Assembly (NCBI GenBank): GCA_029204225.1
Contig: CM055097.1
Span: 26,321,039-26,385,038 of the forward strand
From: Diphasiastrum complanatum
Taxonomy: Eukaryota; Streptophyta; Lycopodiopsida; Lycopodiales; Lycopodiaceae
DNA length: 64,000 bases
Reading direction: 5' to 3'
Shown: positions 24,063 to 35,504 of the stretch, piece after piece
Numbering within the stretch: the stretch's first letter is position 1
Layout: the number at the start of each line of letters is the position of its first letter
Made by a program: the position numbers and the translations under genes
The notes under the pieces: model-generated
Told to the model about the DNA's origin: nothing
Seen by the model: the letters and a program-made list of their open reading frames with translations, nothing else
Database searches by the model: none

Positions 24063-24075
24063 TATCAAGTAACAA

Positions 24076-25610
24076 AGTACACCAACCATGATAAGATGGA
24101 TCTAGTATCTAAATTTGATTTATAAATGCCATATCGTGTTAAGAGTTTTGAAGATTGGATATTATATATATGAATTTATTTAAGCAAAGAATGGCGCTCA
24201 TCTTGCAATTGAAGAATTTTTGTAAAGATATCAAAGATAACATGTTTTTTTATGGATGGTTGAATTTGATTATCAACATGATTCATCTTAATTGTCGAGT
24301 CGATCTAGCGTAAGAATAGGGTTATCCTAAACCCTCTCATTTTTTGAGAGAAGGACATTGGAAATTGCTAGATAAATCCAGTACTATTATTGTTTATTTT
24401 AAAGGTACAATTAGTCTGAAAATAGATAATGAATGGTGTAGCAATAAAGGGAAAAGAATGTGTTGTCAGTGCTTAAAATGCTAGGGGGATTCTTTATGCA
24501 TTTTGGCAAATATACTCAAGAAGCCATTTTGAAGGGATTCTTATATTGTTAATGTTCCATCAGAGATCTCATCTATAATTAAGGAGCATATGAGGTTTGG
24601 GGTATGGTGGATAATAAGGATTTGGACTAGCTAGTAATCAAAAAAATAGGGAGAACAAAATTCTTGAATAATTTCATTTTAAAGGGATGGAGGATTGTAA
24701 ATAATGCAATATTGCAAGTAGTATATTGGCGTGAAAGAAATGTGAAAGTACTGTACTTTAAGACCATAAATGGATCTACAAAAGATCCACAAGAGTGATT
24801 GGATGCTTGCTTAACAATCCACCAAAAAACTAGTCATCAAAAAGTTGATTTAGATTGGCAATTTGACAAACAACAAGCATTAACAATCAAAAGACTTGAT
24901 CAACAATGAAATCCGAGCCCACACGTGTGTACTACAAGTTGTAGTACGGCCTTCAACCTGAGAAACAAGTAAAAATTGATTTGGTTTCATTTGGATCACA
25001 AAAACTCAATGTACATAGTGAATTAGCTTGAGATTGCCAATGAGCTCCAAAAATTTTCTATCTTCTCACTATGGAGAGAGGGAATACATAGTAAATTTGA
25101 CTTCCTTCTTGAAGTTAGGTGGATTTCCAGCATGTAGTAAGGAAGTTAACTCATTCTCCTTGACCTAAAATAAAGCCCTAGTCTATTTCCTAGAGTCATG
25201 CTTGGTAGATAGCTAGTTGGTCAAATTTTCACCTTAAATCTAGGATTTAGGTCCTATAAACTAGGAATCACTACCAAAATGGCATGACCAATCCTATGGA
25301 CTTGACCTAACCTACATTAAGAGTGGATTGCCACGTGGCATCTTGGCCTCACATGTGTGGAATCCACTTATGTACAAAATTTACATTATACTACATGGTT
25401 TTTGATCAAGCTAGATTTGCCAATTTTTGGCAATTCTTCACACTCTTCAAATTTAGCTTGATCTATCTACAACTCTCTTGCTAGATGAATGAATGCTTTT
25501 AGAAGTGTCAAAAAAATCCAACTACAAACAGGGAACTTTGAGAATGATGTTCATGAAGGATCTTTCACCACCTCTTAAAGGATCCCTTACAAGATGTTTC
25601 ACAAGTGTGT
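24076..25610. other. intergenic, possible decayed LTR sequence
   Basis: No gene or clear domain. It lies 3' of the minus-strand copia remnant at 25.6-26.7 kb, where the missing RT or LTR would be expected, but no motif confirms this. Confidence 0.3.
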
Positions 25611-26723
25611 TTATATACATGTAGCACACCTCAAAAAGTATACATCATGCCAAGCCATGGATTCCAAGGCATTTTGTGCACTCGAAGATACATTGAATAA
25701 AACTATAAGTGCATACATATTGTTGCCAAAGACAACTTGCCTTGCTTGATCCATATGATTGAGCCTAGATGGCTCCATCTTTATACTCGTGGTTCTTCTT
25801 GGAGTCCTCGGGTCTTGAGCTTGCTCCTCCACTTGACTTGATTCCAAACCATCAATGAATTGAATAAGGTGTTGATCCAAAGGTGCTTCTTCAAGTTTAC
25901 AAATCTTCCACTCTTGAAAGATCACATTTTCACCATTGACAAATTCTTTGGTTGAAAACAAGTAGATTCTACAATCTCTACTTGAAGAGCAAAACACTAC
26001 CATTATTCCTATCATTGAAATAGGATAATCTTTGGTCCTTACATTGGAATGATCATGCACAAAGCATGTGGACACAAAGATTTCCAAAGCAAATGATATT
26101 TCATCTTTTATGACTCTATTCAAACTATTACAAAAATAGTTATCCAATGAAATTGCTTTATCAACAACAAATGTAGATTTCAAAGCAACCCATTTCATTG
26201 TCTTGTCATACAAAGTAATAAACACCATGAATCTTAAAGGTAAGAAACAAGTCACCTCATGTCTCCTACTACTTTCCAAAAAGTATTCAAAGATAGTAGA
26301 CTCTCCAATGCTCACCACCCTTGCAAGATGCACACTTGATTGGACAATTTGCATGCAATTTGATGACTCGGCCATTGTCATTGAGGACTCCCTTGGAACT
26401 CTCATGCTTTGAAGCTGATCCTCAAGATCTTCCTCCTTTTGATGCTCCTCCTCAATGCAAGCAAGATCACACTTTGCCAAGATCTCCTCTTGAGTGATCT
26501 CCTCCTTTGCCAAGCTCATTCTTTCAAAAGCAACACTAGCTTCCAACTCAAACAATCTTCCATGTTTAAATCCCTTTGCAATGCAAACATCATTCTTCAA
26601 GATGAAGCAAACACCATGCTTAAAGTGGACATCCAAACCACTTTCTAAGAGTAGACCAACACTAAGCATATTCTTGGTGATTGATGGTACATAAAGGACA
26701 TATATCCAAATGGAAAGAGATGG

Positions 26724-26753
<30 letters not shown>
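25611..26753 (-). pseudogene. Ty1-copia protease/integrase-linker remnant with a long ORF
   Basis: A 380-codon frame starts in a (CA)n tract (poly Val-Cys). Copia pre-integrase text VLYVPSITKNMLSVGLLLES and KGFKHGRLFELEASVAFE follows, then a Glu-rich stretch. An integrase-end/linker piece (STKEFVNGENVIFQEWKI, then LDQHLIQFIDG and PRTPRRTTS) follows, and the frame ends near the normal RT start. The zinc-binding and DDE catalytic core of integrase is missing or unrecognisable. The frame is open but chimeric, so I treat it as a transposon relic. Confidence 0.7.
26728..26752. repeat. (CA)n microsatellite
   Basis: About 12-13 perfect CA units. Confidence 0.95.
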
Positions 26754-26755
<2 letters not shown>

Positions 26756-28400
26756 CATAATCAATTTCGGTGTTGAAGGAGATTATGTTTCTGATTTGTA
26801 AGGCAGTCCTTGTGCTTGATCTACAATCTATTTCTTTCTTGAGGGAACTTATTTCCTACGAGAAAAAATTAGAATTTTCACTCTTCTAGCACGCCTATCT
26901 ACCAGGAACTTTATAAGAGGATAAAGACATTGCAAATGTGAATATGGCTTAAGCGATAGATTAATCTACTTAAAGACAGCTATTTTTGGAGCCTTTTTGA
27001 ACAGTGATTGCCAATTTCACAAAGTACCAATGACCACTTGACAACATAATCTTGCCTTTGTAAGGGCAAAGCCAAAAGGACAAGATTCAATATAATGTGT
27101 TCCAGACTGATTATGCTGGAAGACAGCTGTGCAATCAGCGTCATTGTTGTACAGATACGTTTCACATTTAGTATCAACATCTCATGTGTAGTCATCTCTA
27201 GTAAACATGCAGAAACTAACAGAACTTGTTATAGACTTGAAGTACACAAATGCTGTAGGCTGGAACTTACCACCAAATCTGAAATTCTAAAACTAAGCTG
27301 ACGCTGGCATTCACGTGAATATGCATGGTATATTTACTAGCTTAGTTTTGTGAGTAAAGAGCAGTTACCTAATTCACAAGGACTAGTGGCCCACAATTGT
27401 TGCTTGAAAATGTAACAACTCTCTTTGTCAAGCAAAGGCGAACTCTGCAGGTATTTTCTGGTATTACATTGACTGCCAAAAGTAAATAACTTTGGCATTT
27501 CATAAGCTTCATAAGACATTGTTATCATTCATGAAAGCATATGCATTAGCTTTTTATGATGATCATGCGAGTAAAATTGCTTGGTATAAGCTTGTTAAAA
27601 CTATCTTTATGCTGTTGAGGTGTTCGTTGCTGGTTATTATTTTTTGCATGCTCAACATTTTCATGGTTTCATGCAGTGTTGTAAGGCTGAGGGAGGGACT
27701 CAGGTGGATTTTGTGTAAGCGGTCTAAGAGATCTGGAAAGAAGATTGATCAGAGGACTTAACTGATCCATAGTTAGAAAAGAATGTAGATCAATCGAGCA
27801 ATGTGCATATTACATAATAATTCTTGAGAATTATATTTCATTATTTATAACTCTAGATGTTCCTGATTTATGCAAACAATTTTATTAGTTTTATATTTAT
27901 CAGTGACAAAAATGTTATAGCCTTTCCTAGTGTCCTGACCTTTTCAATTTCTTGTTATGCCTAAATGCCTGAAAATTTATGTATTGTCAAAAATGCCATG
28001 TGAAACTAGTTCCAATTATCAATTCTCATCAAAAGGCTCATTTATAGAAGGAATGTCCTGCCAGACCTATATAATAGTTTTCATGAAAGGTGTATAGACT
28101 TTCATCAGCAGACATCACATTCTCTATTATTGACATTAATCCAAGAGGAAATTCCTTGACCATGCTGCAAGCCTTGCTCTGCATGGGTGATAATAGATTC
28201 ATGATTTGCGAATTGTCCAAAAAATTGCAAACTGTAATTTGCAAAAAGAAAGAAAAAATTCTAAATACATGCATTATGGGTAGCAATAGAAAGGGAAAAA
28301 AACTAGAGGTTTAAGATTAAATGGGTTTTCAATTCCGGGCAATTAGGTGAGATCTAGTTAATACAAAATGAACTACATACACCATAAACTTGACCCAACT
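26754..28400. other. intergenic, nothing firmly recognised
   Basis: An 89-codon plus ORF (27492-27761) has a hydrophobic middle and a basic tail but no recognised family. It is probably chance. Confidence 0.3.
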
Positions 28401-28772
28401 AGCATTAGCTTTTGTAAACTGACATGCAAAAGTCATGACCCAACTAACATCAAGACCTAATGCTAACCAAACCATACACATTGAAGCATATCAAATCATG
28501 AAAAAGAGTGAGATACACTTAGATTATTTTTCACATTCTCTCTCTACCCGAGAGCAAGCCAATTTTATACTTAGTTTTTTTCATCCAAAGTTGCCTCTCA
28601 TTATGTGTGATGAATGGTAAGTGATAATGTGTAAAGTGCTCTTGCCTTAGATTTTGGAGCTAGATTGCTTGTATCTTTTGCAAATCTATGTGCAATCACA
28701 CACATCTTAGGAGATCATTCACATTTTTTGAGATGTCCTCACATTTGTGAAAATTACACATGGTATCAGAGC
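28400..28772 (+). mobile_element. LTR end and primer-binding site of a copia-type element
   Basis: TGGTATCAGAGC at 28761-28772 matches the initiator tRNA-Met primer-binding site and directly follows an LTR-like ...ACACA end. The left boundary of the LTR is not visible. The first ATG after it is near 28880, but the body is replaced within about 150 bp by a gypsy fragment. Confidence 0.65.
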
Positions 28773-28959
28773 CTACTTAAGATTGGATTGTATCTATCAA
28801 GTTAGGTTTTTGGCTTGAAATCTAGTTTTGGATAGTGTAGTTGAATCTTGATAGCTATCAAAGGATTTTTTAGATCAAAATGGATCTAAAACACATTGAT
28901 TAGATCTATGCTGGATATTGTACGAACTATACTGCTTAGACACTACCATTTGGCTCACG

Positions 28960-30345
28960 TTGAGCTTGGGATAATTGGATTGTGACATCCTCGATTCATA
29001 AACTGGCGATTGTTGGTAAGATAGCACGATGGCTGATATTATTCTAGGAAATTGAATTCGATGTTCAAATCCGACCGGGCAGAGTAAATACCATGGCTAA
29101 TCAATTGTCTCGTATTGAGACGGGAGATACAGAGGAAGGCATTGACGAAATGCCAGATGCCCAACTAATTTAGCTTGGAACTGTTGTATGATACTTGGCA
29201 TACTGATTTATATAATTTTTTAACACACGGAACGTTTCCTTGGCACTTTAAGAAGTCAAAACATTGCCAACTGATTTGGCGATTACGTGTTTTTCAGGTC
29301 ATTGAGGGCCCATTGTATAAACGTGGCCATGACCAAGTTTTGTGACGATGCGTTCAGTCAAAAGATGTGTGGGCTATTATTGATGAAGCACACTCAAGGT
29401 CCGCAAGGGGGGATTTTGCCTCTGAAATCAACATAGAGAGAGTTAGATGAGAAGCGAGATAAGAAAAGACTAAGTGAAGAGGTTTCATTCCTCATTACAG
29501 AAATTAGCCCGCAATCTGCAAATGGTCATAAATACATTGTCGTGGCAACTGTTTATGTTACGTGGGTGGAAGCAAAAGCCTTGCGAGACAATACCGCCAA
29601 ATTTATATTTAATAATATTCTAACGCGATTTGGATGTCCTCTGAAAATTGTGTCTGATAGAGGACCACATTTTGTGAATGATACATTGAAAGAGATGATG
29701 TATTTATTTCGGATTATTTGATGTCAACTTCTTATTATCCACGTGGCAATGGTCAGGCTGAAGCTATTATAGAGAAACAAGTGTTGGAAAAAGGAGGCTC
29801 ATGGCAAGAATTTTTACAACTGACATTGTGGGCTTAGATTTCTACCGGTTACACGCCATTCCAGTTGGTTTATGGGACGGATGTTATTATGCCATATGAA
29901 TTTATTTTACCAAACCTATGTATACAAGCCGCGTATGGGGCATGATGAAGCATTGCGTGAACACTTGCATGCACTTGAAAAGTTGGAAGAGCATAGAGGA
30001 TACGCTTATTGGCAAAACTGGGTGATTAAACAACAGCAGGCTCGACGGTTCGATAAGCACATACATGAACGGGAATTGAAAAAAATGTGATGTATTATCC
30101 AGGAAGTATAACTAGTACTCTGAAATCAAATAATCAACATTAATTGGAAGGGACCATACCAAATTTTGGATATCTTTGGTAATAATGTGTCGATTTCTTG
30201 GCAGAACCCACCAGGGGTACTGTTTGTTGTAAACAACAGTAGAGTGAAGGTTTATCATCCTCAAGAAGAAAAGGGCCATATCAATAGAGGGATAATCTCC
30301 TCTCTGTTTGACATCATGAAGGCATGCGTCATATTCAACCAACGC
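28960..30345 (+). pseudogene. Ty3-gypsy RNase H/integrase fragment
   Basis: Plus-strand frames give the RNase H end (FDVQIRPGRVNTMANQLSR, about 29050-29120). Integrase follows ([20 protein letters not shown] at 29523; [19 protein letters not shown] at 29625), then a shifted TSYYPRGNGQAEAII stretch at about 29730 holding the D and E regions of the catalytic core. A chance-open C-terminal frame MGRMLL...ELKKM lies at 29872-30090. The end (KGPYQILDIFGNNVSISW) resembles the integrase C-terminal module. Frameshifts and stops make it inactive, and gag, protease and RT are absent. Confidence 0.85.
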
Positions 30346-30439
30346 CAGTTCCCTTCAGTGAAAATGACTTATTTCTTTCCAGAGGATGCATTCAACAAGG
30401 AGCAAGGGTACAAATTATGCCTCTGCCAACCACTGACAC

Positions 30440-30829
30440 TAGGTGCCTTGGGTAGGTGGATGAATCAGATGATTTTCGATGCAAACAAGAAAAGATTTGC
30501 CTTCTTAGAGTCAACACTCTAGAAGTAGACTTGGATTCATAAAGCTTCTTCAATGAATCCCAAGCTTCCGAAGATGATGTGCACTTACCAACAACTTCCT
30601 TGAGAAGCTCATTAGTAATATTCATCTTAATCATGTGTAGAGCCTTCTTGGCCCTCTTTTCATACCTCACTTAATCTTATTGTGTTGTTTGTCTCTCCTC
30701 CAAACCTACAACAATATCCAAAACATCATTCATCTCAAGAAGTGATTCCATCCTCACTTTCCACAATAAATAGTTACTTGAGGTAAGCCTATCATTGGCT
30801 TCCAACATGATTCCAATTGAGGTTGCCAT
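30440..30829 (-). pseudogene. Ty1-copia gag N-terminal fragment
   Basis: The ATG at 30829-30827 begins MATSIGIMLEANDRLTSSNY, then LLWKVRMESLLEMNDVLDIV. After stops, KALHMIKMNITNELLKEVVG and SSEAWDSLKKLYESKS follow, the UBN2 gag domain of copia elements. It breaks off at about 30440. Confidence 0.85.
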
Positions 30830-31303
30830 GTGGCAATGACATGATCTTCTCTTTCACTATTGTTTCAATGCACAAAGCACTCCTTTGAACAACAACAAAT
30901 GCTTTCAAAAGAATTCACCAAGATTTGAAACTATCTCACATATTCTCTTCTAGCACTTTTACCAAGCAAATCAACACATAGAATCATGGAATCTTGATCA
31001 ACCTATGATCTATTCTCAATCTAATGACTTTTGCCACTTCCTAAGATTGAAACACACTCAAATGAAGTCCAGCAATGTCACTATCTAGAGATCCAATCAA
31101 AATTAGGGTTTTGTCAAAATCACAAAAGATTGACTATTCCAAATCTACATACAAATGTTGAAATTTTGATTATGCAGTCTAATAGCCACCACTTAGGCTA
31201 ATCCAATAAATCCCACCATGTACTGAGACCATTTTTACTTATATATGACTACCCAGTGTGTTTTTCAGGAAAACCGGTTTGTCATGGAAACCCTAGTCAT
31301 GAA
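30830..31303. other. copia gag leader or intergenic
   Basis: Lies 5' of the minus-strand gag. No primer-binding site was found in that orientation. Confidence 0.3.
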
Positions 31304-32247
31304 TGTTGGAAAAAGTCAACTTCAAAAGAAAAAAATCGAGAAAGAAATAATTTCGAACAAAAACGGGACTGGAAAAAATGGATTCAGTGTTGAGAAAATG
31401 CAAAAATCCTAATGGCAGAGTTTGGGCAATTTACGTGCAATCAACGGAATGTGTGGGCCAAGTGGCCACCCAGCAAACCAAACACCCAGAAAATGGCCAG
31501 TAGGCGCACGCCCTTTGAAAAATCAAAGAAAGACCAAGAACAAATGTATCCCAAAGAAAAATGAAGGCCGCCTACTAAAAATAGGGGTTGAGAAAGGGCC
31601 TCACCCAAAATTTGGATAATATATGCCAAAATACCTTGGAGGCTAAAAACTTGGGAGGTACACCCACTAGCCATTGACATTTTGGGCTTATAGAGTGTAC
31701 AAAAGGGGGAGCTTTGAATGTACTCGCTAGCTTTTGACAAAAATGGCATCTTGGCTAGTTTTGGAAGAGAGGTTTGAATGCACCACTCCCACACTCTCTT
31801 ATGGAGGCCACTAGGTGTACTATCCAATGGGGTGGGGACAAATGGCAAAGAGGGCTTGAAGGGCATGAAGAATGACAAGATGACATTGTTAAGGGGATCC
31901 ATTAGAATTTGCTATAAGAAGGAGTCCACTCCTTGTATTTGGCGAGTTGAGCATATTAGGGAGCTAGTTATTTTTGGATTCTTGTTGCCTTGAGTGGAGA
32001 GTTGTATCCAATTTAGTGAGTTAAAAGGATTTATAGTAATTAGTATTTGAAAAAAAAATTCAAACGTCAAAATAAATCACTAAATACTAGAACGAATGCG
32101 AGTACAATGTCACTTACCAGGACAATGTTTGCGAATGCAAGTCTCTCTTTGATCAATCTTAATTTGTGGGATTTGTGCTATCATCTATGCTTGAAAATCT
32201 TTTGAGATTGATCCATTTGGTCCTTCTATTATCATGGTATCAAAGCC
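31304..32247 (+). mobile_element. probable 5' LTR (TG...CA) with degenerate primer-binding site
   Basis: The stretch starts TGTTGGAAAA and ends TTATCA at 32234. TGGTATCAAAGCC at 32235-32247 follows directly, a one-base variant of the initiator tRNA-Met site. Size would be about 930 bp. No gag follows, so the body has been lost. The 153-aa minus ORF inside (31902-31441) has no known domain. Confidence 0.6.
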
Positions 32248-33751
32248 AAAGCAAGCACCCATGAATGAATCAATCAAGAACCTTGTTTGAGATCAAAGTC
32301 AAGCTAGTTTCTATTCTTGGAGGTACTTTGTCTTGTGTTTTGAGGTCAAACATCAACTTTTGGAGTTATTGAGGTGATTTATGATCACAGTGGTTTCATG
32401 TTATTGTGCTGATACTTGCAAATTCATCGTAGGGGGGCGATCTTTCTTAGTGACTTTTTGTGGCGCTTCACATGAGTGGACTTTGAAAATTTTTTAAATT
32501 TCAAATCACCATTGAAGTTCTTTGGAATATGCTTACCCAATTCGAAAGACTTGTAACTCCCTTACCAACACAGGGGGGTGAATTCCTATCAGGGAAGTGG
32601 ATTTCTGTGTTTGTCCAGAATTTTTTTGAACGATTTCTAAGCATAGATCGAAGCATTCCAAATTCTAACTTATTATATTATCTTCCTTGTAATAGAACAA
32701 GAATTCCCCGTTCTCCTTTCATCTTGTGAACTTCACGAAGCTAAATAGATAACATATTTGTTTTTTCAACTTTTTTCCTCCATCTGGTTGCATAAATTGG
32801 AGATTTCATGAGCAGCTTATGCAGAGACTGTCCTGAACCTTCTGTGTTCATTTTGACTTCTTGTTTGTTATTTACCTTCAGTTGCATATATTGGAGATTT
32901 TATGAGCAGCACGTCCAAACTATACTCGTAGACCTTCCTCATTTGTGTTCAGCATTTTGTGTTTTTTTTTCATAAACAGCACATACTCGTATGCCCTTCA
33001 TTGTGTTTAGCATTATTTTATTTGTTTTCCAGGTCTGATATACAAAAGTAGCCTGACCCCGTTATCTTGTACCAGAAACGCCTTCTCATCTTTCCTTTTC
33101 ACGGACACTGATTGTTTGGGTTCTGCATTTCCGAGTAACTTATATAAATCAAAGAAGCGAATTAAAAGTCAATTTTAATGAGGCGAAGCAGCTCTTGCAG
33201 TACAAACTCAAGCATAACTAATTAGAAACAGTCAATTTGGCAGATAGTTATGCTATATGAGCCAGTGAAATCAAGCTTACAGCTACTCCATTGCAGAATA
33301 TACCCAAAATAATCACAAGTAAATTAACTCAATAGTGAAGAGAAGTCACCATTGCAAAACAAGTCATGCATAAATTAAAATCATTGAGATCAGCACGTAA
33401 GTTGTGCTATATAAGTGAGTTAAATCAACGCTCTTCAAGCTTAGAGCTACTCCAACATCAGAGAACATACACAAGATGAGGAGCAACTCTGGTTCGTAAA
33501 ATTCGTATACAAATGAAGATGATGTCTACAATATTCCTGTCTTTAAATTTCTGGGTGAAACTTGAAACAGCCACAAACTACAATAAGAAACTTATCATCT
33601 AGATATCCCATCTCATTTGACAAAGTAGATGCCTACAGTTTGTAGAATTACTGCAAAACTAGTTTACCATTCAGCAATGCGATTGAACTGCTTCACATCA
33701 GACATGATATAACCATGTTGCAGTCACAACGACGAGTATATATTATTTTGA
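32248..33751. other. intergenic and 3' flank of the FLA gene
   Basis: No gene. TTTTATGAGCAGCA-type repeats with CATATACTGG text occur near 32800-33000. The right part is presumed 3' flank of the minus-strand FLA gene. Confidence 0.4.
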
Positions 33752-34681
33752 CTACAACAACAGAAAAGAGGCCACTAGCACAAGAAACACCATCTGCTGC
33801 ATGGATGCATGCTCTCTTCTAAGGCTGAATGCAGCGTTAGCTGAAGCCTGCTCTGGAGGTGGTGGTAGTTGTGGACCTGGAGAAGTGATGGGAGGCGATA
33901 GAATGCTTGGATCCAGAACCGGAGCTACTCCAGGTGGAGCCCCGCTGGCTGGGGTTGGAGTAACGAGAGGTGCAAGAGGAGGAAATACTGCAATGAAAGG
34001 TGAAGGAATTGGCCCAGAATTTATTGGCGCTAAAGCTGGACTGCTACCTGGAGAGCTTGCCGGTGCAACTAATGGTGGTACAGAAGGCGAAACAGCTGCA
34101 GCTCTCCCGTAGGCTTTGAGATTGAGGATGGAGTCTACTCCATGGCAAGCCAAGGTCGTGGTCGTGGTGCATAGATTTGGCTTCACAACTCGTGCATTGT
34201 CTATTTTGAAGCTATGGGTTGTGTTGTTAGTAACGAGCAGGGAATAACCAGGCAGGAATGTTGGGAGTCTCTCGCCTTCAGCAAAGCGTGAAAGCTCCTC
34301 AAATGGCAGGAGCTTCGTCACTACGTGATACTCCAGCAACCGAGGAAGATCGAGCTGTGAGGTTGCATCGGTTCCTCGAAGATACGAAGATATGGCTGAA
34401 TCTGAAGGTATCATCAACGTGGTTTGTGTAGGTATGTAGCTGCTCAAAGCGTCAATCAAGAAGCCGGCTAAAATATATCCAGCTGCCTTTGCATCTGTCA
34501 TCAACTTCTGCAGCTCCTCCGGTGAGATTGTAGGGATCCCTCCAATCTGCTGCTGAGCTTTGGCCGAAGTAGCAAGCAGCGCACACACAACAACAACCAA
34601 AAGAAGAATTGATCCATATCCTTTGATGGTCACGGCTCTGCTGCCTCTTTTTTTTAAGCTAGAATAGCTGATTCTAGCCAT
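33752..34681 (-). CDS. fasciclin-like arabinogalactan protein (one FAS1 domain, GPI-anchored)
   Basis: A single-exon frame of 309 aa. Residues 1-42 form a signal peptide (basic start, hydrophobic GSILLLVVVVCALLATSAKA, cleavage likely after A42). A FAS1 domain spans about 52-190: TTLMIPSDSAISSYL is the H1 region, LPRLLEYHVV holds the conserved YH motif, and HSFKIDNARVV...GVDSILNL is the H2 side. NNTT offers an N-glycosylation site, and two Cys may pair. Residues 195-280 are rich in AP, SP and TP dipeptides, sites for hydroxyproline arabinogalactans. The last 18 residues (MVFLVLVASFLLL end) form a GPI-attachment signal. Such proteins act at the plasma membrane and wall in adhesion and wall organisation. 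The initiator is the only Met before the signal peptide. The family is clear; the subgroup is not. Confidence 0.92.
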   Translation of the reverse strand: MARISYSSLKKRGSRAVTIKGYGSILLLVVVVCALLATSAKAQQQIGGIPTISPEELQKLMTDAKAAGYILAGFLIDALSSYIPTQTTLMIPSDSAISSYLRGTDATSQLDLPRLLEYHVVTKLLPFEELSRFAEGERLPTFLPGYSLLVTNNTTHSFKIDNARVVKPNLCTTTTTLACHGVDSILNLKAYGRAAAVSPSVPPLVAPASSPGSSPALAPINSGPIPSPFIAVFPPLAPLVTPTPASGAPPGVAPVLDPSILSPPITSPGPQLPPPPEQASANAAFSLRREHASMQQMVFLVLVASFLLL

Positions 34682-34911
34682 TATAGCAAAAACAGACTCA
34701 CAATTCTAAATCACTGTGCTTAACTTAGATTGTGCACGATCTTCACAGCAATCAAAACCCAATATTCTTAGGCAATTGGGCTTCAATTCTCATGCACAAG
34801 CTGCAGAACCTCTATCTCACTCTCACCAGAAAAACAAGCAACTGATCAAACCCAGCCACGTCAATTGGACATCAGCTCTTTGTAGCTACTGCCTGCTTCC
34901 CTCATGCTAAC

Positions 34912-34923
34912 TGATATATAAAC
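34912..34923 (-). promoter_or_regulatory. TATA box of the FLA gene
   Basis: The minus strand reads GTTTATATATCAG, about 235 bp before the FLA start codon. This would give a 5' leader of about 200 nt. Confidence 0.55.
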
Positions 34924-35031
34924 TCACAACTCCTTCAAATATATATCATTGCAGCTGGGTTTGCTTTGTGTAACAGTACCGACCAAATCTAAGGGATAAT
35001 ATCTATCTTCCTCCTGTGATTGCTGCGAACA

Positions 35032-35150
35032 AAAAGCGAGGACCATCGGTGATAATGCCGATCGGCGGCGGTGCGAACCCGGTCTGCGAAAAGCGAGGAC
35101 GATCGGTGGCACTTCCAGTCGGCGGCAGTGCGAAAGCGAGTACGATCGGT
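35032..35150. repeat. GC-rich imperfect tandem repeats upstream of FLA
   Basis: Two and a half copies of a 44-57 bp unit beginning AAAGCGAGGACSATCGGT and containing TCGGCGGCRGTGCG. They are GC-rich in an AT-rich region and lie just beyond the FLA TATA box. Confidence 0.75.
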
Positions 35151-35437
35151 CGCAAATTGCAAATTGCAATGCTGAAGGGCGGCGGTGAGAATCGGGTTTG
35201 AAAAGATGGATTGCGCTCAAAGCCTCGCCTCTTGGACGTTAATCACGTGCCAAATTTTGATTTAGAGGATTTCGCTCGGATGAGGGGGTGATGGTTGGCT
35301 TAAAATTTAGCTGTCCCAATATGGCAAGAAAGTAATGTATAGTGAAGCAAGCCTTGTTGTGAGTAGATTTTGTCCACCCTCAAAGGCAAGCCACACGAAA
35401 TAGAGCCGGTTCCACGAAGTGGTAGGTCAAAGCCAAG

Positions 35438-35491
35438 TTACGCTTCTTGGTTTTCGAGGAGAGGCTCAAACGAAGCTAACCAGCTCGCTTG
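35438..35491 (-). mobile_element. short tRNA-like SINE, copy 3 (internally deleted)
   Basis: On the minus strand it reads GGTTAGCTTCGTTTGAGCCT, then CTCC and GAAAACCAAGAAGC. The box A tail is joined directly to the box B region. GGTCAAAGCCAAG (35425-35437) and GGTTAAAGCCAAG (35492-35504) are a 12/13 target duplication. Confidence 0.7.
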
Positions 35492-35504
35492 GGTTAAAGC
35501 CAAG

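Noticed and set aside
27492-27761. 89-aa plus ORF with a hydrophobic middle
   Set aside because: No signal-peptide start context, no family resemblance and AT-rich composition; treated as chance.
31441-31902. 153-aa minus ORF
   Set aside because: It lies within a probable LTR bounded by TG...CA and a primer-binding site, with no domain match.
33801-34112. 103-aa Gly-rich plus-strand ORF
   Set aside because: It is the antisense shadow of the Pro-rich region of the FLA gene.
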